From: G965261775 sp965261775
GTDB lineage: Bacteria; Pseudomonadota; Gammaproteobacteria; Eutrophobiales; Eutrophobiaceae
Length of the DNA: 64,000 nucleotides
Reading direction: 5' to 3'
Assembly: GCA_965261775.1 (NCBI GenBank)
Contig: OZ253477.1
Span: forward strand, 496,001 to 560,000
The translations under genes were made by a program, and so were the position numbers. Of the stretch, positions 45,204 through 54,707 are shown in pieces. Position 1 is the stretch's first letter. The number at the start of each line of letters is the position of its first letter. Below the pieces are notes generated by a model. It was given only the letters and a program-made list of their open reading frames with translations. It searched no databases and was not told where the DNA came from.

Positions 45204-45947
45204 TTAAGTACGCAAGCCTTTGCTACAGATATCCGTTACCGTTCGGCTCCGGCGGCTTTGATTAACATATTCCACTGCGTCGGCCTGGCCTTCAATTGCC
45301 GCTTTCATTAACGCTGTTTCAGCAGTCTTCTTCTTTGCTTCAGTTTTATAATAATCAATAGAGATCTGAACGTTAATTAGTATCCATTTCAGTCCGCGAC
45401 GTGCTAACTGAATCTGAAGTTCTTCTTCTGGTGATTCTCCATAAGACACATATATAGAGAATCGGCTATCTGAATCAAAGCTAAAGTTGGTTGCTTCTAA
45501 TGAATCCAGGTTCTTGACACTATTATTGGCACCGTTTACTAATTCATCCTTATAATCTTCATCTAACAGCTTACTTGATTCTTCTTCCAATGGTTGATCC
45601 GACGTCAACTTAATCAGACCTGGTGGAGTAATATAACTGTCTATCAAATGATTCATAATTTCTGATATGAAGTTTACTGCCAGAGACTCAAATCCTTCTG
45701 CTAATAAATCATTATTAGAATCTGCAGAATCAGAGAAATGGATTTCTATCAACTCTCGGGACTGGCTCTTAAGATTCTCTCGCAGAATAGGAAAGTCTAT
45801 ATTTCGGGATAATTTTTCCGTATCTTTTTGTTCTATACCGGATTTAATCGCATACATTGTTATAAAAGGGCCGCTTACTAAATAGCCTAATAATAATGCT
45901 AAACAAATTGCTACAAAAGCATAAGCCGTTTTGTTAGTCGTCTTCAT
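45204..45947 (-). CDS. membrane-anchored DUF2939-type protein
   Basis: The 247-residue protein has one N-terminal helix (AYAFVAICLALLLGYLVSGPFITM) followed by a segment AIKSGIEQKDTEKLSRNIDFPILRENLKSQ. That is the DUF2939 pattern of an exported domain with variable function. The C-terminus is basic. Its start overlaps the stop of the ATP-grasp gene by 4 bases, so it is probably the last gene of the H4MPT operon by transcription only. The AT content is higher than in its neighbours. No role in C1 metabolism is evident. Confidence 0.7.
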   Translation of the reverse strand: MKTTNKTAYAFVAICLALLLGYLVSGPFITMYAIKSGIEQKDTEKLSRNIDFPILRENLKSQSRELIEIHFSDSADSNNDLLAEGFESLAVNFISEIMNHLIDSYITPPGLIKLTSDQPLEEESSKLLDEDYKDELVNGANNSVKNLDSLEATNFSFDSDSRFSIYVSYGESPEEELQIQLARRGLKWILINVQISIDYYKTEAKKKTAETALMKAAIEGQADAVEYVNQSRRSRTVTDICSKGLRT

Positions 45948-46864
45948 CTTTTTTGCCCTCTTTTTTCGGATATGTGTTTCAGAAAGGAATCTACCAGCAA
46001 CGCGGCGATATTGAAATCAACAACCTGTTGCAGGCCATACCAGGCGGGGATACTGTTGACCTCAATAATGTAATATTGTTTTTCCTTATCCCGTATCAGA
46101 TCGACGCCAGCATAATCAATCTTCAATATCCGACAGGCAGTTTCAGCCAGGAGGACAATTTCATCATCCAGTTTAAATAACCTGCATTCTGCGCCCTGTG
46201 CCCGGTTGGTCAACCAATTGCTGCTGTGCCTTTGCATGGCGGCCACTGCTGTGCCGTCAATGACAAGGATACGAATATCAGTGTAAGGTTTATCTTCTCT
46301 TTCGATAAATCGCTGCAGATAGTAGACACCGGCGAATTTTCCATCGTGGATCAGGCCGCTACCGTCATCCAGCAAATGCATACCCACCCCCTGTGAACCG
46401 AACAAAGGCTTTAATACTGTCTTGTGTCCCTTGGCGGATTCGGATAACACAATATCATTTGCCTGCTCCATAGATTCGCAGATCCAGGTGAGTGGCGTCG
46501 GCAAACCAGCACGCTTCAACAACAGGCTAGTCAGCGGCTTGTCAACAGTGCGTTCAATCGCACGTGATGAGTTATAAACGACAACCCCCATATCGTGTAG
46601 AGCATGCAGGATATCCAGGCGAAAGATAAGCTGTTCAAGTGTGCCACCGGAAAACCCCCTGACAAAAACGCCCGGCGGCGGCTGTTCAAATCCGGGGATT
46701 ATCAGGTCATTACCAGCCCCGTTTACAGCGATCATACAGTCCGACAGTGATACACAGATGCCGGTGATTCCATGCCTTGCAAACGCCTCACTCAACTGAT
46801 GCCCATGCCAACCCGGATCATCGGTAATAATGGCAAGCTGTCGCGGCATTCCCGGCACAGTCAT
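45944..46864 (-). CDS. RimK-like ATP-grasp ligase (MptN-type, H4MPT-linked)
   Basis: The 306-residue protein has an ATP-grasp fold: TVLKPLFGSQGVGMHLL (phosphate binding), YYLQRFIEREDKPYTDIRILVIDG, and the metal site YAGVDLIRDKEKQYYIIEVNSIPAWYGLQ. Archaeal MptN adds glutamate to tetrahydrosarcinapterin, and homologues occur in methylotroph H4MPT clusters, where they are needed for the pathway. The bacterial substrate may be a dephospho-H4MPT or a polyglutamate side chain. The gene lies 70 bases after mch. Confidence 0.8.
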   Translation of the reverse strand: MTVPGMPRQLAIITDDPGWHGHQLSEAFARHGITGICVSLSDCMIAVNGAGNDLIIPGFEQPPPGVFVRGFSGGTLEQLIFRLDILHALHDMGVVVYNSSRAIERTVDKPLTSLLLKRAGLPTPLTWICESMEQANDIVLSESAKGHKTVLKPLFGSQGVGMHLLDDGSGLIHDGKFAGVYYLQRFIEREDKPYTDIRILVIDGTAVAAMQRHSSNWLTNRAQGAECRLFKLDDEIVLLAETACRILKIDYAGVDLIRDKEKQYYIIEVNSIPAWYGLQQVVDFNIAALLVDSFLKHISEKRGQKR

Positions 46865-46934
46865 GGCGTCCTCCGACTATATCGAAAGGACGGCAATTTA
46901 ATTTTCGCAAAGAAACCACATAATGGTAACCAGA

Positions 46935-47909
46935 TTAACTGAACGATTGCTTCAATAAATCAAGAGCGATTTTACCGGCGTAAAAGGTATGCCCCGTGTC
47001 CAATGAGGTCACGGCAACTTTGGCCGGGCTGAATAACATGGGATCAATTTTATAAAAATCATAATCGACTTCTTTAAATATCTGCGCGAAAGGCTTACCA
47101 TAATCCGCCGAAGCGCTGCTAGGCAGTTTGTTTGCCAGTTCTTCCGCTTCATCATCGTTTCCGTTGATAAACAGTTGTACCTTCCCGGCAAACAGAATCG
47201 CGTCGTTGCTACGACCCATCGCCGTCAGAAAGTCTGCAGACGGTGGGCATATCGGCGCCGTTCCCGCGCCGTCAATGATTTTTTCCAGTGGAAAATGCAG
47301 GGCATGCGCCTTGTGCAGGGCAGTTTCAAGTACGCGCGCGACCACCTGCACCGAACCGGCCAGACTTGATATCGGGGTCAGGATAATAGTCAATGCCGAG
47401 GGGGGAATGCCACATTTCCCTGAGATCTTGTCGCTTATCTCAACCGGCGGAAATTTATCGACCTCAATCACAATACATGCTGACCCTGCCTTGTCCCGGT
47501 AACCCAGATCCTCGTAAAGCGTTTCACTGCTGCCCATCGCCCTCGCCGGACCTGAACCCAATGCATTAAAAGCGCCCTTGCCTTCCCCAGCCTGTAGATG
47601 CCAACCGGCATATTGGCTGCCGAGACAGGACAGTACTGGATTGCTGCTGTGCACATCCAGATGCCACAGGCAGGGGGGGAAATCGCCTTCAGCGCGCAGA
47701 TTGGCCCGCCCAAGCCCGCCCATACAAATCTCGGCGATCAGACGCCCGGCTTCCAGCCCCCCGGGTACGTTGATTCCGGCGTCGATCACGCGGCAACCGT
47801 TATCCAGTTCCGAAACTGCTAATCTCAAGGGCACCGCCTGTTCAACTAGCCGCTCAAGCAGTGGTTTGACAAGTTGATTGATTCCGGGTAATGCTGTTTT
47901 TTTATCCAT
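46935..47909 (-). CDS. mch: methenyltetrahydromethanopterin cyclohydrolase
   Basis: Mch hydrolyses methenyl-H4MPT to formyl-H4MPT in formaldehyde oxidation. The 324-residue protein contains [51 protein letters not shown] and the segment [29 protein letters not shown], all characteristic of this otherwise isolated family. The length is normal. It lies between two ATP-grasp genes in the leftward H4MPT operon and gives firm evidence for the pathway. Confidence 0.96.
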   Translation of the reverse strand: MDKKTALPGINQLVKPLLERLVEQAVPLRLAVSELDNGCRVIDAGINVPGGLEAGRLIAEICMGGLGRANLRAEGDFPPCLWHLDVHSSNPVLSCLGSQYAGWHLQAGEGKGAFNALGSGPARAMGSSETLYEDLGYRDKAGSACIVIEVDKFPPVEISDKISGKCGIPPSALTIILTPISSLAGSVQVVARVLETALHKAHALHFPLEKIIDGAGTAPICPPSADFLTAMGRSNDAILFAGKVQLFINGNDDEAEELANKLPSSASADYGKPFAQIFKEVDYDFYKIDPMLFSPAKVAVTSLDTGHTFYAGKIALDLLKQSFS

Positions 47910-47957
47910 TCATTATTTACTCCGCTTTTATTGTTATCTGGTGTGGTGAGGCGGAGA

Positions 47958-49073
47958 TCATTTTAACATTAATATCGCCGACTTGATTTCGCGCAGACGC
48001 TCATGCAATACCATTTTAGTCATATCTACCGTATCTGCCGCCACAAACACGGAGCAGACCGGCTGACCGGCCGGTATTTCCTGTCCGGCTTCCGGTCTGT
48101 CCCGCACCCACGCCGGCCAGATAATATCAGCGTGAATGTAGATATCTTCCCGCAAATATAAAATCGCGTAACCTTGATGAAACGATGCTCTGTTTTGCGT
48201 AAAGCCCGCCCCACCTGTTTCAAAACAAGCGATATGTTCGGCAAACAAAGATCCGCCATGTTCGTGCAGTTCAAAACCGGCCGGCGGCCTCGGGTTGATT
48301 TCCAATACGACGATCTCATCCGCCCCGGTTTTAATAAAGTCCACGCCAAACAACCCACGTAAACCCGTATCGGCGGCAATGGTCTTCACGATCCTTTTTA
48401 CTTCATCAAAGATCGGTGTACTGATATCGAATGTCCCAATGGCACCCTGGTAAAGAAACGGAGATTTGCTGAATTGATCGGTATGCAACTGATGATTGAA
48501 TCCAATAATGTCAGTCCCCTTGCTGTCGGCAAGCGCAACCGCGCTCATGGCTTCGCCTTCAACATATTCCTGATAATAGTAATCCAGCCCGGCTTTACCA
48601 CCCGCCTGCTCCAACCATCGCACGTGTCCTCCGCCCTCTCCCCCTATCCGTTTGATCAGAAAATGCTCATTGCATTTATCCGACGATAAAAAAGTAGCCG
48701 GATAAGGAATGTGATTATCCGACAATAACTCTTGTAGCCGCCCAGGATCTTTAAGACGCCGGATCGTGTCGGGGTGATTTGAAATCAGCGACATTGATTG
48801 TGCCAGTTTTTCCAGCTGATTCGGATTCGCTTCAAAACCGGAGCCAATCACAACGCCCGTATCAGGACACTCAACGGTCATCCGTCCGACAGCTTCCAGT
48901 AATTCAGCTTCGTCAAAACCACCGTAGTGATATGTCAACTTACAAGATAAAAGGACATCGCGTTGCGTATCAAGATCGGCAAAACAATCAATACTGCAAA
49001 TCTGGTATCCCGCCCGTTTTGCAGAGGCCGCCAAAGCTCTGGCAGAAAGGGAAACCACAATGTAATGCGGCAT
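47958..49073 (-). CDS. ATP-grasp ligase of the methanofuran/H4MPT cluster (MfnD-like)
   Basis: The 371-residue protein has a non-canonical N-terminal Rossmann-like part (IVVSLSARALAASAKRAGY) and an ATP-grasp core: HFLIKRIGGEGGGHVRWLEQ, YYYQEYVEGEAMSAV and the metal site LFGVDFIKTGADEIVVLEINPRPPAGFELHE. Such proteins are encoded between mch and mtdB in methylotrophs. MfnD of methanogens ligates tyramine to glutamate in methanofuran synthesis, and a related glutamate ligation fits here. The exact substrate is not established by sequence. Confidence 0.8.
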   Translation of the reverse strand: MPHYIVVSLSARALAASAKRAGYQICSIDCFADLDTQRDVLLSCKLTYHYGGFDEAELLEAVGRMTVECPDTGVVIGSGFEANPNQLEKLAQSMSLISNHPDTIRRLKDPGRLQELLSDNHIPYPATFLSSDKCNEHFLIKRIGGEGGGHVRWLEQAGGKAGLDYYYQEYVEGEAMSAVALADSKGTDIIGFNHQLHTDQFSKSPFLYQGAIGTFDISTPIFDEVKRIVKTIAADTGLRGLFGVDFIKTGADEIVVLEINPRPPAGFELHEHGGSLFAEHIACFETGGAGFTQNRASFHQGYAILYLREDIYIHADIIWPAWVRDRPEAGQEIPAGQPVCSVFVAADTVDMTKMVLHERLREIKSAILMLK

Positions 49074-49124
49074 AAATCACGCCAATCCAATAGAACAACA
49101 ATCGGACAACAAGGGTGGCTGACT

Positions 49125-50036
49125 CTATCCCTCCGCGGAAATAAATTGCTTTGCTACCTCAAAGGCTTGCAAATGGTCAAGATATACCGGCGTATCGGAG
49201 TTTTTCATCATTTCAAACATCCTGAAATGTACTTTGTATTTAATATCGCCGATGGCAAGTGCGCCGATACCCAGCACTTTTTTTGGGGTACCACTCAATT
49301 CAACCCCCATATCACCGACCCCGACACCTTCAATACCGGCCGGTGGCACCGCATTACAATCGGCGACAACCAGCAACCTCGCCGCCTGTTCTAGCTGTTT
49401 TCGGGATACAGTTTGAATGCCGGCCTTTGCCGCGTTAATAACAACCTGAGATTCGCCTAAAAACGCCATGACTTTGTCAGATGTACTGCTGTCCTCTCCA
49501 CGCATTTCAACATTGAAACGGGTATTATATTCAGCAGCATATTCCGCCGCGACCATGGCCCCGCGACGACTGCTTAAATAAACCTCGGCACCGGAACCGG
49601 CCGCTAGAATACCGGCACAGACACCGACTGGACCGGTGCCGCCAATAATATCCACGCGTTTTCCCGACAGGGTTTCACCCGTTTTTTCTTTTAATTGGGC
49701 CTCTATACAGGCTATTAGAGCCGCCGCTGTCGTAATGGCACCGCTTGGATCGGCAAACACCGAAACTTCAAACGGGGGCACCATCGCAGACCTGGCACGC
49801 TTTAACATATCAATTGCTAATCCGAATTCCCGTCCGCCTATAAAAATGCCGGTGCGCTTAACACCTTTTTTACCGCGTGAGAAGATTGTATCCTGGGTTA
49901 AAGCATGGATATCATCCAACGTTACTTCCGAGTAAGGAATGACGCCGTCAAACTCCGCCTCATAGGCCATATTCACATCAAACGGGCTGATATTTTTGGT
50001 TGGGTTAAACATATGTAACAAATAAGGATCTTTCAT
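49125..50036 (-). CDS. mtdB: NAD(P)-dependent methylenetetrahydromethanopterin dehydrogenase
   Basis: This enzyme oxidises methylene-H4MPT to methenyl-H4MPT. The 303-residue protein shows YLLHMFNPTKNISPFDVNMAYEAEFDGV, FIGGREFGLAIDML, and the Rossmann motif IIGGTGPVGVCAGILAAG, then VYLSSRRG and VVADCNAVPPAGIEGVGVGD. The family includes MtdA and MtdB. H4MPT specificity and gene position favour MtdB. It is upstream of the ATP-grasp gene and downstream of the beta-RFAP synthase gene in one operon. Confidence 0.94.
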   Translation of the reverse strand: MKDPYLLHMFNPTKNISPFDVNMAYEAEFDGVIPYSEVTLDDIHALTQDTIFSRGKKGVKRTGIFIGGREFGLAIDMLKRARSAMVPPFEVSVFADPSGAITTAAALIACIEAQLKEKTGETLSGKRVDIIGGTGPVGVCAGILAAGSGAEVYLSSRRGAMVAAEYAAEYNTRFNVEMRGEDSSTSDKVMAFLGESQVVINAAKAGIQTVSRKQLEQAARLLVVADCNAVPPAGIEGVGVGDMGVELSGTPKKVLGIGALAIGDIKYKVHFRMFEMMKNSDTPVYLDHLQAFEVAKQFISAEG

Positions 50037-50054
50037 AATGATTATTTTTCCGCT

Positions 50055-51086
50055 TTAGTTTAAAGGTTTGATTTTCAGATTTTCATCCTGCGTTTCCGCC
50101 CCGATATCACTCGCCGATATCCGCGCAGCAGTATTACACCCGCGGCCTACCACGAAACGCAATGCCTGTCGGGAACGCCACGTATGTCGCACTTTTCTCA
50201 ACGCCGCCGAGGCTACTTTCTCATCGGCAAAGATGGCGAAACCAGTCGGTCCCCAAGAACTTTGCCCCACGCCCGTCGCCCCTGTATCGGTTAATTCGTC
50301 CAGTATGGATTTCAAATGGGCGGAAGCATAACTCTGTTTTTGTATCGGCGAAAAGTAATCGCCCATAATATTCTGTATTTCGGTGATTGCCATGCCAAAA
50401 CGTTCACAATCATTTTCACATATGGCCGGTAAAACCTGCATCAGGGTTAACCGGCTCAGTAAACCCGACATTGATTCTGACATAGGCGCCAGAGTATCAA
50501 AGGCATGTTGCTCCGGTGCACCGTTGATGCCTTCCGTTTCATCATCCAGAATCAGAATCATTCGCCAATTTTCGGGAAAAGGCAAACGGCTGATAATGGG
50601 GGGGATCTCGGTGCGCTCTCCCCTGCCCCCGTCAATGACAAACCCGCCCCACATAAAAGTACCGATACCGACACCCGAACGCGCACCCCGATGCAAAATG
50701 ACCGCTAACCGCACGGGGTTTTGCTCGCTCAAACCATAAAGTCTGGCAATGGCAACGGCGATAGACAGGGAAAGCCGGGTGCCCGAACCGAGGCCGATAT
50801 GTTCAGGAACGGCTGAATGGATCGACACCTTCACGCCGCCCTCAATACCAAAATGCGACAGTATCCGTTCAGCATAACGGCGTCCCCGCTCAGCGGACGG
50901 GCCGCTGACTTCAATATCAGCGGCACGCTCAGCGGACAATACTGTTTCAATAGGCGAAATGGACAGACCCAGACTCCCGAATTTTCTGCCAAACCCACCG
51001 TGCATATCCAGAAACCCCAGATGCAATCGCGCTGGCACGCTCACACTGATGCAGCGGGGATTGTTCATTGGCTGATTAGTTTTCAT
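50055..51086 (-). CDS. beta-ribofuranosylaminobenzene 5'-phosphate synthase (beta-RFAP synthase)
   Basis: This enzyme starts H4MPT synthesis by joining 4-aminobenzoate (or its hydroxy analogue) to PRPP with loss of CO2. The 343-residue protein belongs to the GHMP-kinase-like family: VPARLHLGFLDMHGG near the N-terminus, EHIGLGSGTRLSLSIAVA, GARSGVGIGTFMWGGFVIDGG and GVGQSSWGPTGFAIF. It is the first gene of the leftward H4MPT operon and divergent from the formylmethanofuran genes. The start may be residue 1 or 7. Confidence 0.93.
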   Translation of the reverse strand: MKTNQPMNNPRCISVSVPARLHLGFLDMHGGFGRKFGSLGLSISPIETVLSAERAADIEVSGPSAERGRRYAERILSHFGIEGGVKVSIHSAVPEHIGLGSGTRLSLSIAVAIARLYGLSEQNPVRLAVILHRGARSGVGIGTFMWGGFVIDGGRGERTEIPPIISRLPFPENWRMILILDDETEGINGAPEQHAFDTLAPMSESMSGLLSRLTLMQVLPAICENDCERFGMAITEIQNIMGDYFSPIQKQSYASAHLKSILDELTDTGATGVGQSSWGPTGFAIFADEKVASAALRKVRHTWRSRQALRFVVGRGCNTAARISASDIGAETQDENLKIKPLN

Positions 51087-51188
51087 TTATTCGGAGGGTA
51101 TCATCGGCACTGCTTTTACAGGGAATGACGGATCATACTTTACATTGGCACCCGAAGATAGTCGGAAGTGGCAACTGCCTAAAATTAT

Positions 51189-51216
51189 TTGTTTCCGTAA
51201 TAGTCGCCGCTATAAT
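51189..51216 (+). promoter_or_regulatory. promoter candidate for the formylmethanofuran dehydrogenase operon
   Basis: TTGTTT and a perfect TATAAT are separated by 16 bases. The predicted start lies near 51223, giving a leader of about 40 bases before the fwdD ATG at 51264. This position also argues against the earlier ATG at 51228. Confidence 0.55.
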
Positions 51217-51263
51217 AAACAACCATTATGATTGCAAAATCCAAACAAAACGCTGTAGAAAGA

Positions 51264-51593
51264 ATGATCCTTATCCCCGGACGTTCAAGTAAACAGGGAA
51301 CATCTCTCAATAAGGGCAAACTGAAAGAAGAATATATCCGGGTAACGTCAACCTTGGAAATGAATATGGATGACATGAAAAGGCTTAAACTGTCTGATGG
51401 CGATGAGGTACGATTAAAGAATGGTATTGGGAGCACTGTGGTCCGCTGCCTCGGCAAAAAACCGGAAGATCTCCCGGCCGGCACCCTTTTCATCGCTTAC
51501 GGACCACCCTCCAGTGAACTGATGGCAAGCGATACTGCGGGAAGCGGTATGCCATTATCAAAACATATTGAAGTTGAAATTGAGAAACTCTGA
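51264..51593 (+). CDS. fwdD: formylmethanofuran dehydrogenase subunit D (molybdopterin-dinucleotide-binding)
   Basis: The small protein folds as the C-terminal dinucleotide-binding domain of the DMSO-reductase superfamily. Archaeal FwdD/FmdD binds the metal-pterin together with FwdB. I take the ATG at 51264 (109 residues, MILIPGRSSKQGTSLNKGK), because archaeal FwdD also starts at this strand and a promoter lies 48 bases upstream. An ATG at 51228 would add 12 residues. LKLSDGDEVRLKNGIG, AGTLFIAYGPPSSEL and GSGMPLSKHIEVEIE match the family. It is the first gene of the operon. Methylobacterium's FhcABCD complex is described without such a subunit. Confidence 0.85.
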   Translation: MILIPGRSSKQGTSLNKGKLKEEYIRVTSTLEMNMDDMKRLKLSDGDEVRLKNGIGSTVVRCLGKKPEDLPAGTLFIAYGPPSSELMASDTAGSGMPLSKHIEVEIEKL

Positions 51594-51641
51594 AAAAAAC
51601 CACATACTGAACAGTCTTGTTCATAAGGGAGGAATTCTGTA

Positions 51642-52982
51642 ATGGGCGAAAATACCAAAATAGTTGAAAACGCGACATGCACCTTTTGCGGCTGTGTTTG
51701 CGACGATATGGAACTACATGTCGATCTTGATGAAAAACGCATCACGCGAGCCAAAAACGCCTGTGTATTAGGCCGCGCCTGGTTTGCGGAGCATACCATT
51801 GAAGAGGCGCCGGTAGCGAAGATTGCGGGCAAGGCGGTTGAACTTGAAGAAGCAATTGAGGTGGCGGCACAAGTACTGGTCAAGGCAAAATTTCCGATTA
51901 CCTATGGCTTGAGTGACACCACTTGCGAGGCACAACGTCAGGCGGTTGCCATCACGGATATCATTCGGGGCAATATTGATACGACCACTTCCGTTTGTCA
52001 TGGACCATCCGGACTGGCGTTTCAGGGGGTGGGCGAAAGCACTAGTACTCTGGGTGAAGTGAAAAATCGTGCCGATCTGGTCATCTACTGGGGGGGCAAT
52101 CCGGCTGAATCGCATCCGCGTCATTTTGGGCGCTACGCTGTCACCCCGAAAGGGATGTTCACGCCAGGTGGAAAAAAAGACCGTACTATAGTGCTGGTTG
52201 ATGTACGTAAAACGAAAAGTACGCCAGTAGCCGATATTTTTATTCAACCCAAGCCCGGCAAAGATTTTGAAGTTCTGTGGGCATTGCGCATACTGGTCAA
52301 AGGTAAAAAGCCATCCCCGGATATTGAAGACGTCACCGGCGTCTCTTTGGAAGTCCTGTCAGATTTGGCGGAACGCATGAAAAACTGCCGTTTCGGTGTA
52401 CTCTTTTTCGGGATGGGTCTGACCATGACGCGGGGACGTCATTTTAATTCAGGCGCATTGCTGGCGCTGGCAACCGACCTGAACGAATTTACCCATTTTG
52501 TCGCCAAACCGGTACGTGGTCACGGCAATGTCACTGGAGCCGACAATGTCGTTTCCTGGCAAACCGGGTACCCCTTCGGGGTCAATTTCAGTCGCGGCTA
52601 TCCGCGCTTCAATCCGGGCGAATTCACTGCCGTTGATGTCCTCTCAAACAGCGATGCTGATGCCGCGTTGATTATCGCCAGTGACCCGGCCTCAAATTTC
52701 CCCAAACAGGCTATCGAACATCTGAAGAGCATCCCCGTGATCTCGCTGGATACCAAAGAGACCGAAACTACCAAAGGTGCCTATGTTTCCTTTCGAACCG
52801 CGACTTACGGCATCAATACCGGTGGGACAGTTTATCGCATGGATGATGTCCCCATTACCCTGCGGCCGGCCTTTGAATCACCTTTTCCAGATGACGAGAC
52901 CATCCTGAGCGCGATAAAAGAACGGGTACGCGAGTTGATGTTCGCCCGATACAAAACCGATCGGACCACCGAGGCGGCATAG
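51642..52982 (+). CDS. fhcB: formylmethanofuran dehydrogenase subunit B with intact metal-binding residues
   Basis: The 446-residue protein is the molybdopterin-binding subunit of formylmethanofuran dehydrogenase (FwdB/FmdB/FhcB). N-terminal C13, C16 and C20 (ATCTFCGCVCDD) and C41 (NACVLGR) can hold a [4Fe-4S] cluster. C119 in SVCHGPSG is at the position of the metal-binding Cys118 of archaeal FwdB. ADLVIYWGGNPAESHPRHFGRY and FVAKPVRGHGNVTGADNV are further family blocks. Bacterial FhcB proteins of the Methylobacterium type are described as lacking the cluster and the pterin. These residues therefore suggest a redox-active enzyme. It follows fwdD after 48 bases behind GGGAGG. Confidence 0.92.
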   Translation: MGENTKIVENATCTFCGCVCDDMELHVDLDEKRITRAKNACVLGRAWFAEHTIEEAPVAKIAGKAVELEEAIEVAAQVLVKAKFPITYGLSDTTCEAQRQAVAITDIIRGNIDTTTSVCHGPSGLAFQGVGESTSTLGEVKNRADLVIYWGGNPAESHPRHFGRYAVTPKGMFTPGGKKDRTIVLVDVRKTKSTPVADIFIQPKPGKDFEVLWALRILVKGKKPSPDIEDVTGVSLEVLSDLAERMKNCRFGVLFFGMGLTMTRGRHFNSGALLALATDLNEFTHFVAKPVRGHGNVTGADNVVSWQTGYPFGVNFSRGYPRFNPGEFTAVDVLSNSDADAALIIASDPASNFPKQAIEHLKSIPVISLDTKETETTKGAYVSFRTATYGINTGGTVYRMDDVPITLRPAFESPFPDDETILSAIKERVRELMFARYKTDRTTEAA

Positions 52983-53061
52983 CATTATCCCAAAAAATAA
53001 TTCAATGGCTCAAACCATTGATTGAACAAACAATAAAACCAGCCTTTTTCAGAACAATTTG

Positions 53062-54699
53062 ATGTCGACTTCCATACGTATAATCAATGGTCGGGTATTT
53101 GATCCGACAAACGGTATCAACGGCAAAATAAAAACGCTCTGTATCCAGGACGGTAAAATTGTTGCTTCAATCACCGAAGAAGACGCAACCGTCATTGACG
53201 CGCAAGGGATGGTCATTATGCCGGGTGGCGTGGATATCCATTGTCATATTGCCGGTCCCAAGGTCAATGCTGCCAGAAAACTGCAACCTGAAGACCATCG
53301 CCATGACGTGCACCCCTCAACACCGTTCACCCGTTCCGGTGTCGGCGGCACGGTACCTTCGACCTTTACCACCGGCTACCGCTACGCGACGATGGGATAC
53401 ACCACAGCGATGGAGGCGGCCGTCACCCCTATTGGCGCCCGCCACACTCTGGAAGAATTTCATGACACTCCGGTCATTGATAAAGGATTTTATGTCCTGC
53501 TCGGTAATAATATCCTTCTGCAGCAACTGTTGCGCGAAAAGCGTATGGAAGAATTTGAACAGGCTACTGCCTGGTGGATCAGTTCCACCAAAGCCTATAC
53601 GGTAAAACTGGTGAATCCCGGTGGAGATGAACCCTGGAAGGGCAAAAAAAATTCCAATGTATCGGACATTGATGAAAAAACCGGAGGCGATTTAACACCG
53701 AGGCAAATCATAGAAGCGTTCATCAAGTTCGTCAATAAGCGCAAGTTTCCGCATCCGGTCCACATCCACTGCAACAATCTTGGGCATAGCGGGAATTACA
53801 AGACCACGCTTGAAACGATGAAAACAGCAGGCGACCTGAAAGCGCATCTGGCGCATATTCAATTCCACAGCTACGGTGGTGAAATAGGAAAAAACCCGCT
53901 GTCAAAGGCAACAGAAATCATTGAATATATCAATGAGCACCCCAACATCACCTGTGATGTCGGTCAAGTTATGTTCGGCAAATCCACGATCATGACTGCC
54001 GATGCCCCTATGGCTTATGTCCTGAAAGGACACAGCAAGAGTAAGTGGGTGAATGCAGATACTGAATGCGAAAGCGGTTGCGGTATTGTGCCTTTTACCT
54101 ATCAAGAGCACAGCTATACGCACACCCTGCAATGGGCCATCGGCCTTGAACTTTTTCTGATGTCAAAAGACCCCTGGCGCGTTGTGCTCTCTACCGACCA
54201 CCCGAACGGCGGTTCGTTTATGAATTATCCGAAATTGATCAAACTGCTGATGGATAAAGCATTCCGCCATGAAGAAATGAAACGCGTTAACCAAAAGGCC
54301 CTGGATAAATGCACCCTGCGCGACCTGGAACGGGAATATACCCTGAATGAAATTGCGATCATTACTCGCGCTGGTCCGGCGCGGGCACTGGGTCTTGAGA
54401 TGAAGGGGCACCTCGGACCGGGCGCCGACGCAGATATCACTATTTACGACGATATGGAAGACAAGGAAGCAATGTTTAGCGCGCCCCGTTATGTCATCAA
54501 GGCCGGCGTTCCTGTGATCGCGGACCACGAATTCAGGCATGATATCAGCGGCAAACTGTTTCATATTGAGCCGGAATATGATCGGAAAATCGAGAACATC
54601 GTGCGGTCCTTTTTTGAAAATTATTATTCGATTGAATTTTCAAACTATGCCGTGGATGATTGCTACCTGCACAGCCACCAAATCATCGCCACCAAATAA
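53062..54699 (+). CDS. fhcA: formylmethanofuran dehydrogenase/hydrolase subunit A
   Basis: FhcA is a zinc amidohydrolase that splits formylmethanofuran into formate and methanofuran. From the ATG at 53062 the protein is 545 residues. The metal site shows GGVDIHCHIAGPKVNAARK (H60, H62), SSTKAYTVKLVNPGG with the lysine that is carboxylated in the archaeal enzyme (about 177-182), HPVHIHCNNLG, AHLAHIQFHSYGG and VVLSTDHPNGG. In archaea the formate made here passes through a tunnel to FwdB, where it is oxidised. The order fwdD-fhcB-fhcA-fhcD-fhcC with a 79-base gap before fhcA suggests one transcript. Confidence 0.95.
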   Translation: MSTSIRIINGRVFDPTNGINGKIKTLCIQDGKIVASITEEDATVIDAQGMVIMPGGVDIHCHIAGPKVNAARKLQPEDHRHDVHPSTPFTRSGVGGTVPSTFTTGYRYATMGYTTAMEAAVTPIGARHTLEEFHDTPVIDKGFYVLLGNNILLQQLLREKRMEEFEQATAWWISSTKAYTVKLVNPGGDEPWKGKKNSNVSDIDEKTGGDLTPRQIIEAFIKFVNKRKFPHPVHIHCNNLGHSGNYKTTLETMKTAGDLKAHLAHIQFHSYGGEIGKNPLSKATEIIEYINEHPNITCDVGQVMFGKSTIMTADAPMAYVLKGHSKSKWVNADTECESGCGIVPFTYQEHSYTHTLQWAIGLELFLMSKDPWRVVLSTDHPNGGSFMNYPKLIKLLMDKAFRHEEMKRVNQKALDKCTLRDLEREYTLNEIAIITRAGPARALGLEMKGHLGPGADADITIYDDMEDKEAMFSAPRYVIKAGVPVIADHEFRHDISGKLFHIEPEYDRKIENIVRSFFENYYSIEFSNYAVDDCYLHSHQIIATK

Positions 54700-54707
54700 C
54701 CCCCGAC

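Noticed and set aside
51102..51180. TTGGCACCC and TGGCAACTGCC upstream of fwdD as sigma-54 promoters
   Set aside because: Neither has GC at the required distance from the GG, and a good sigma-70 type promoter lies just downstream.
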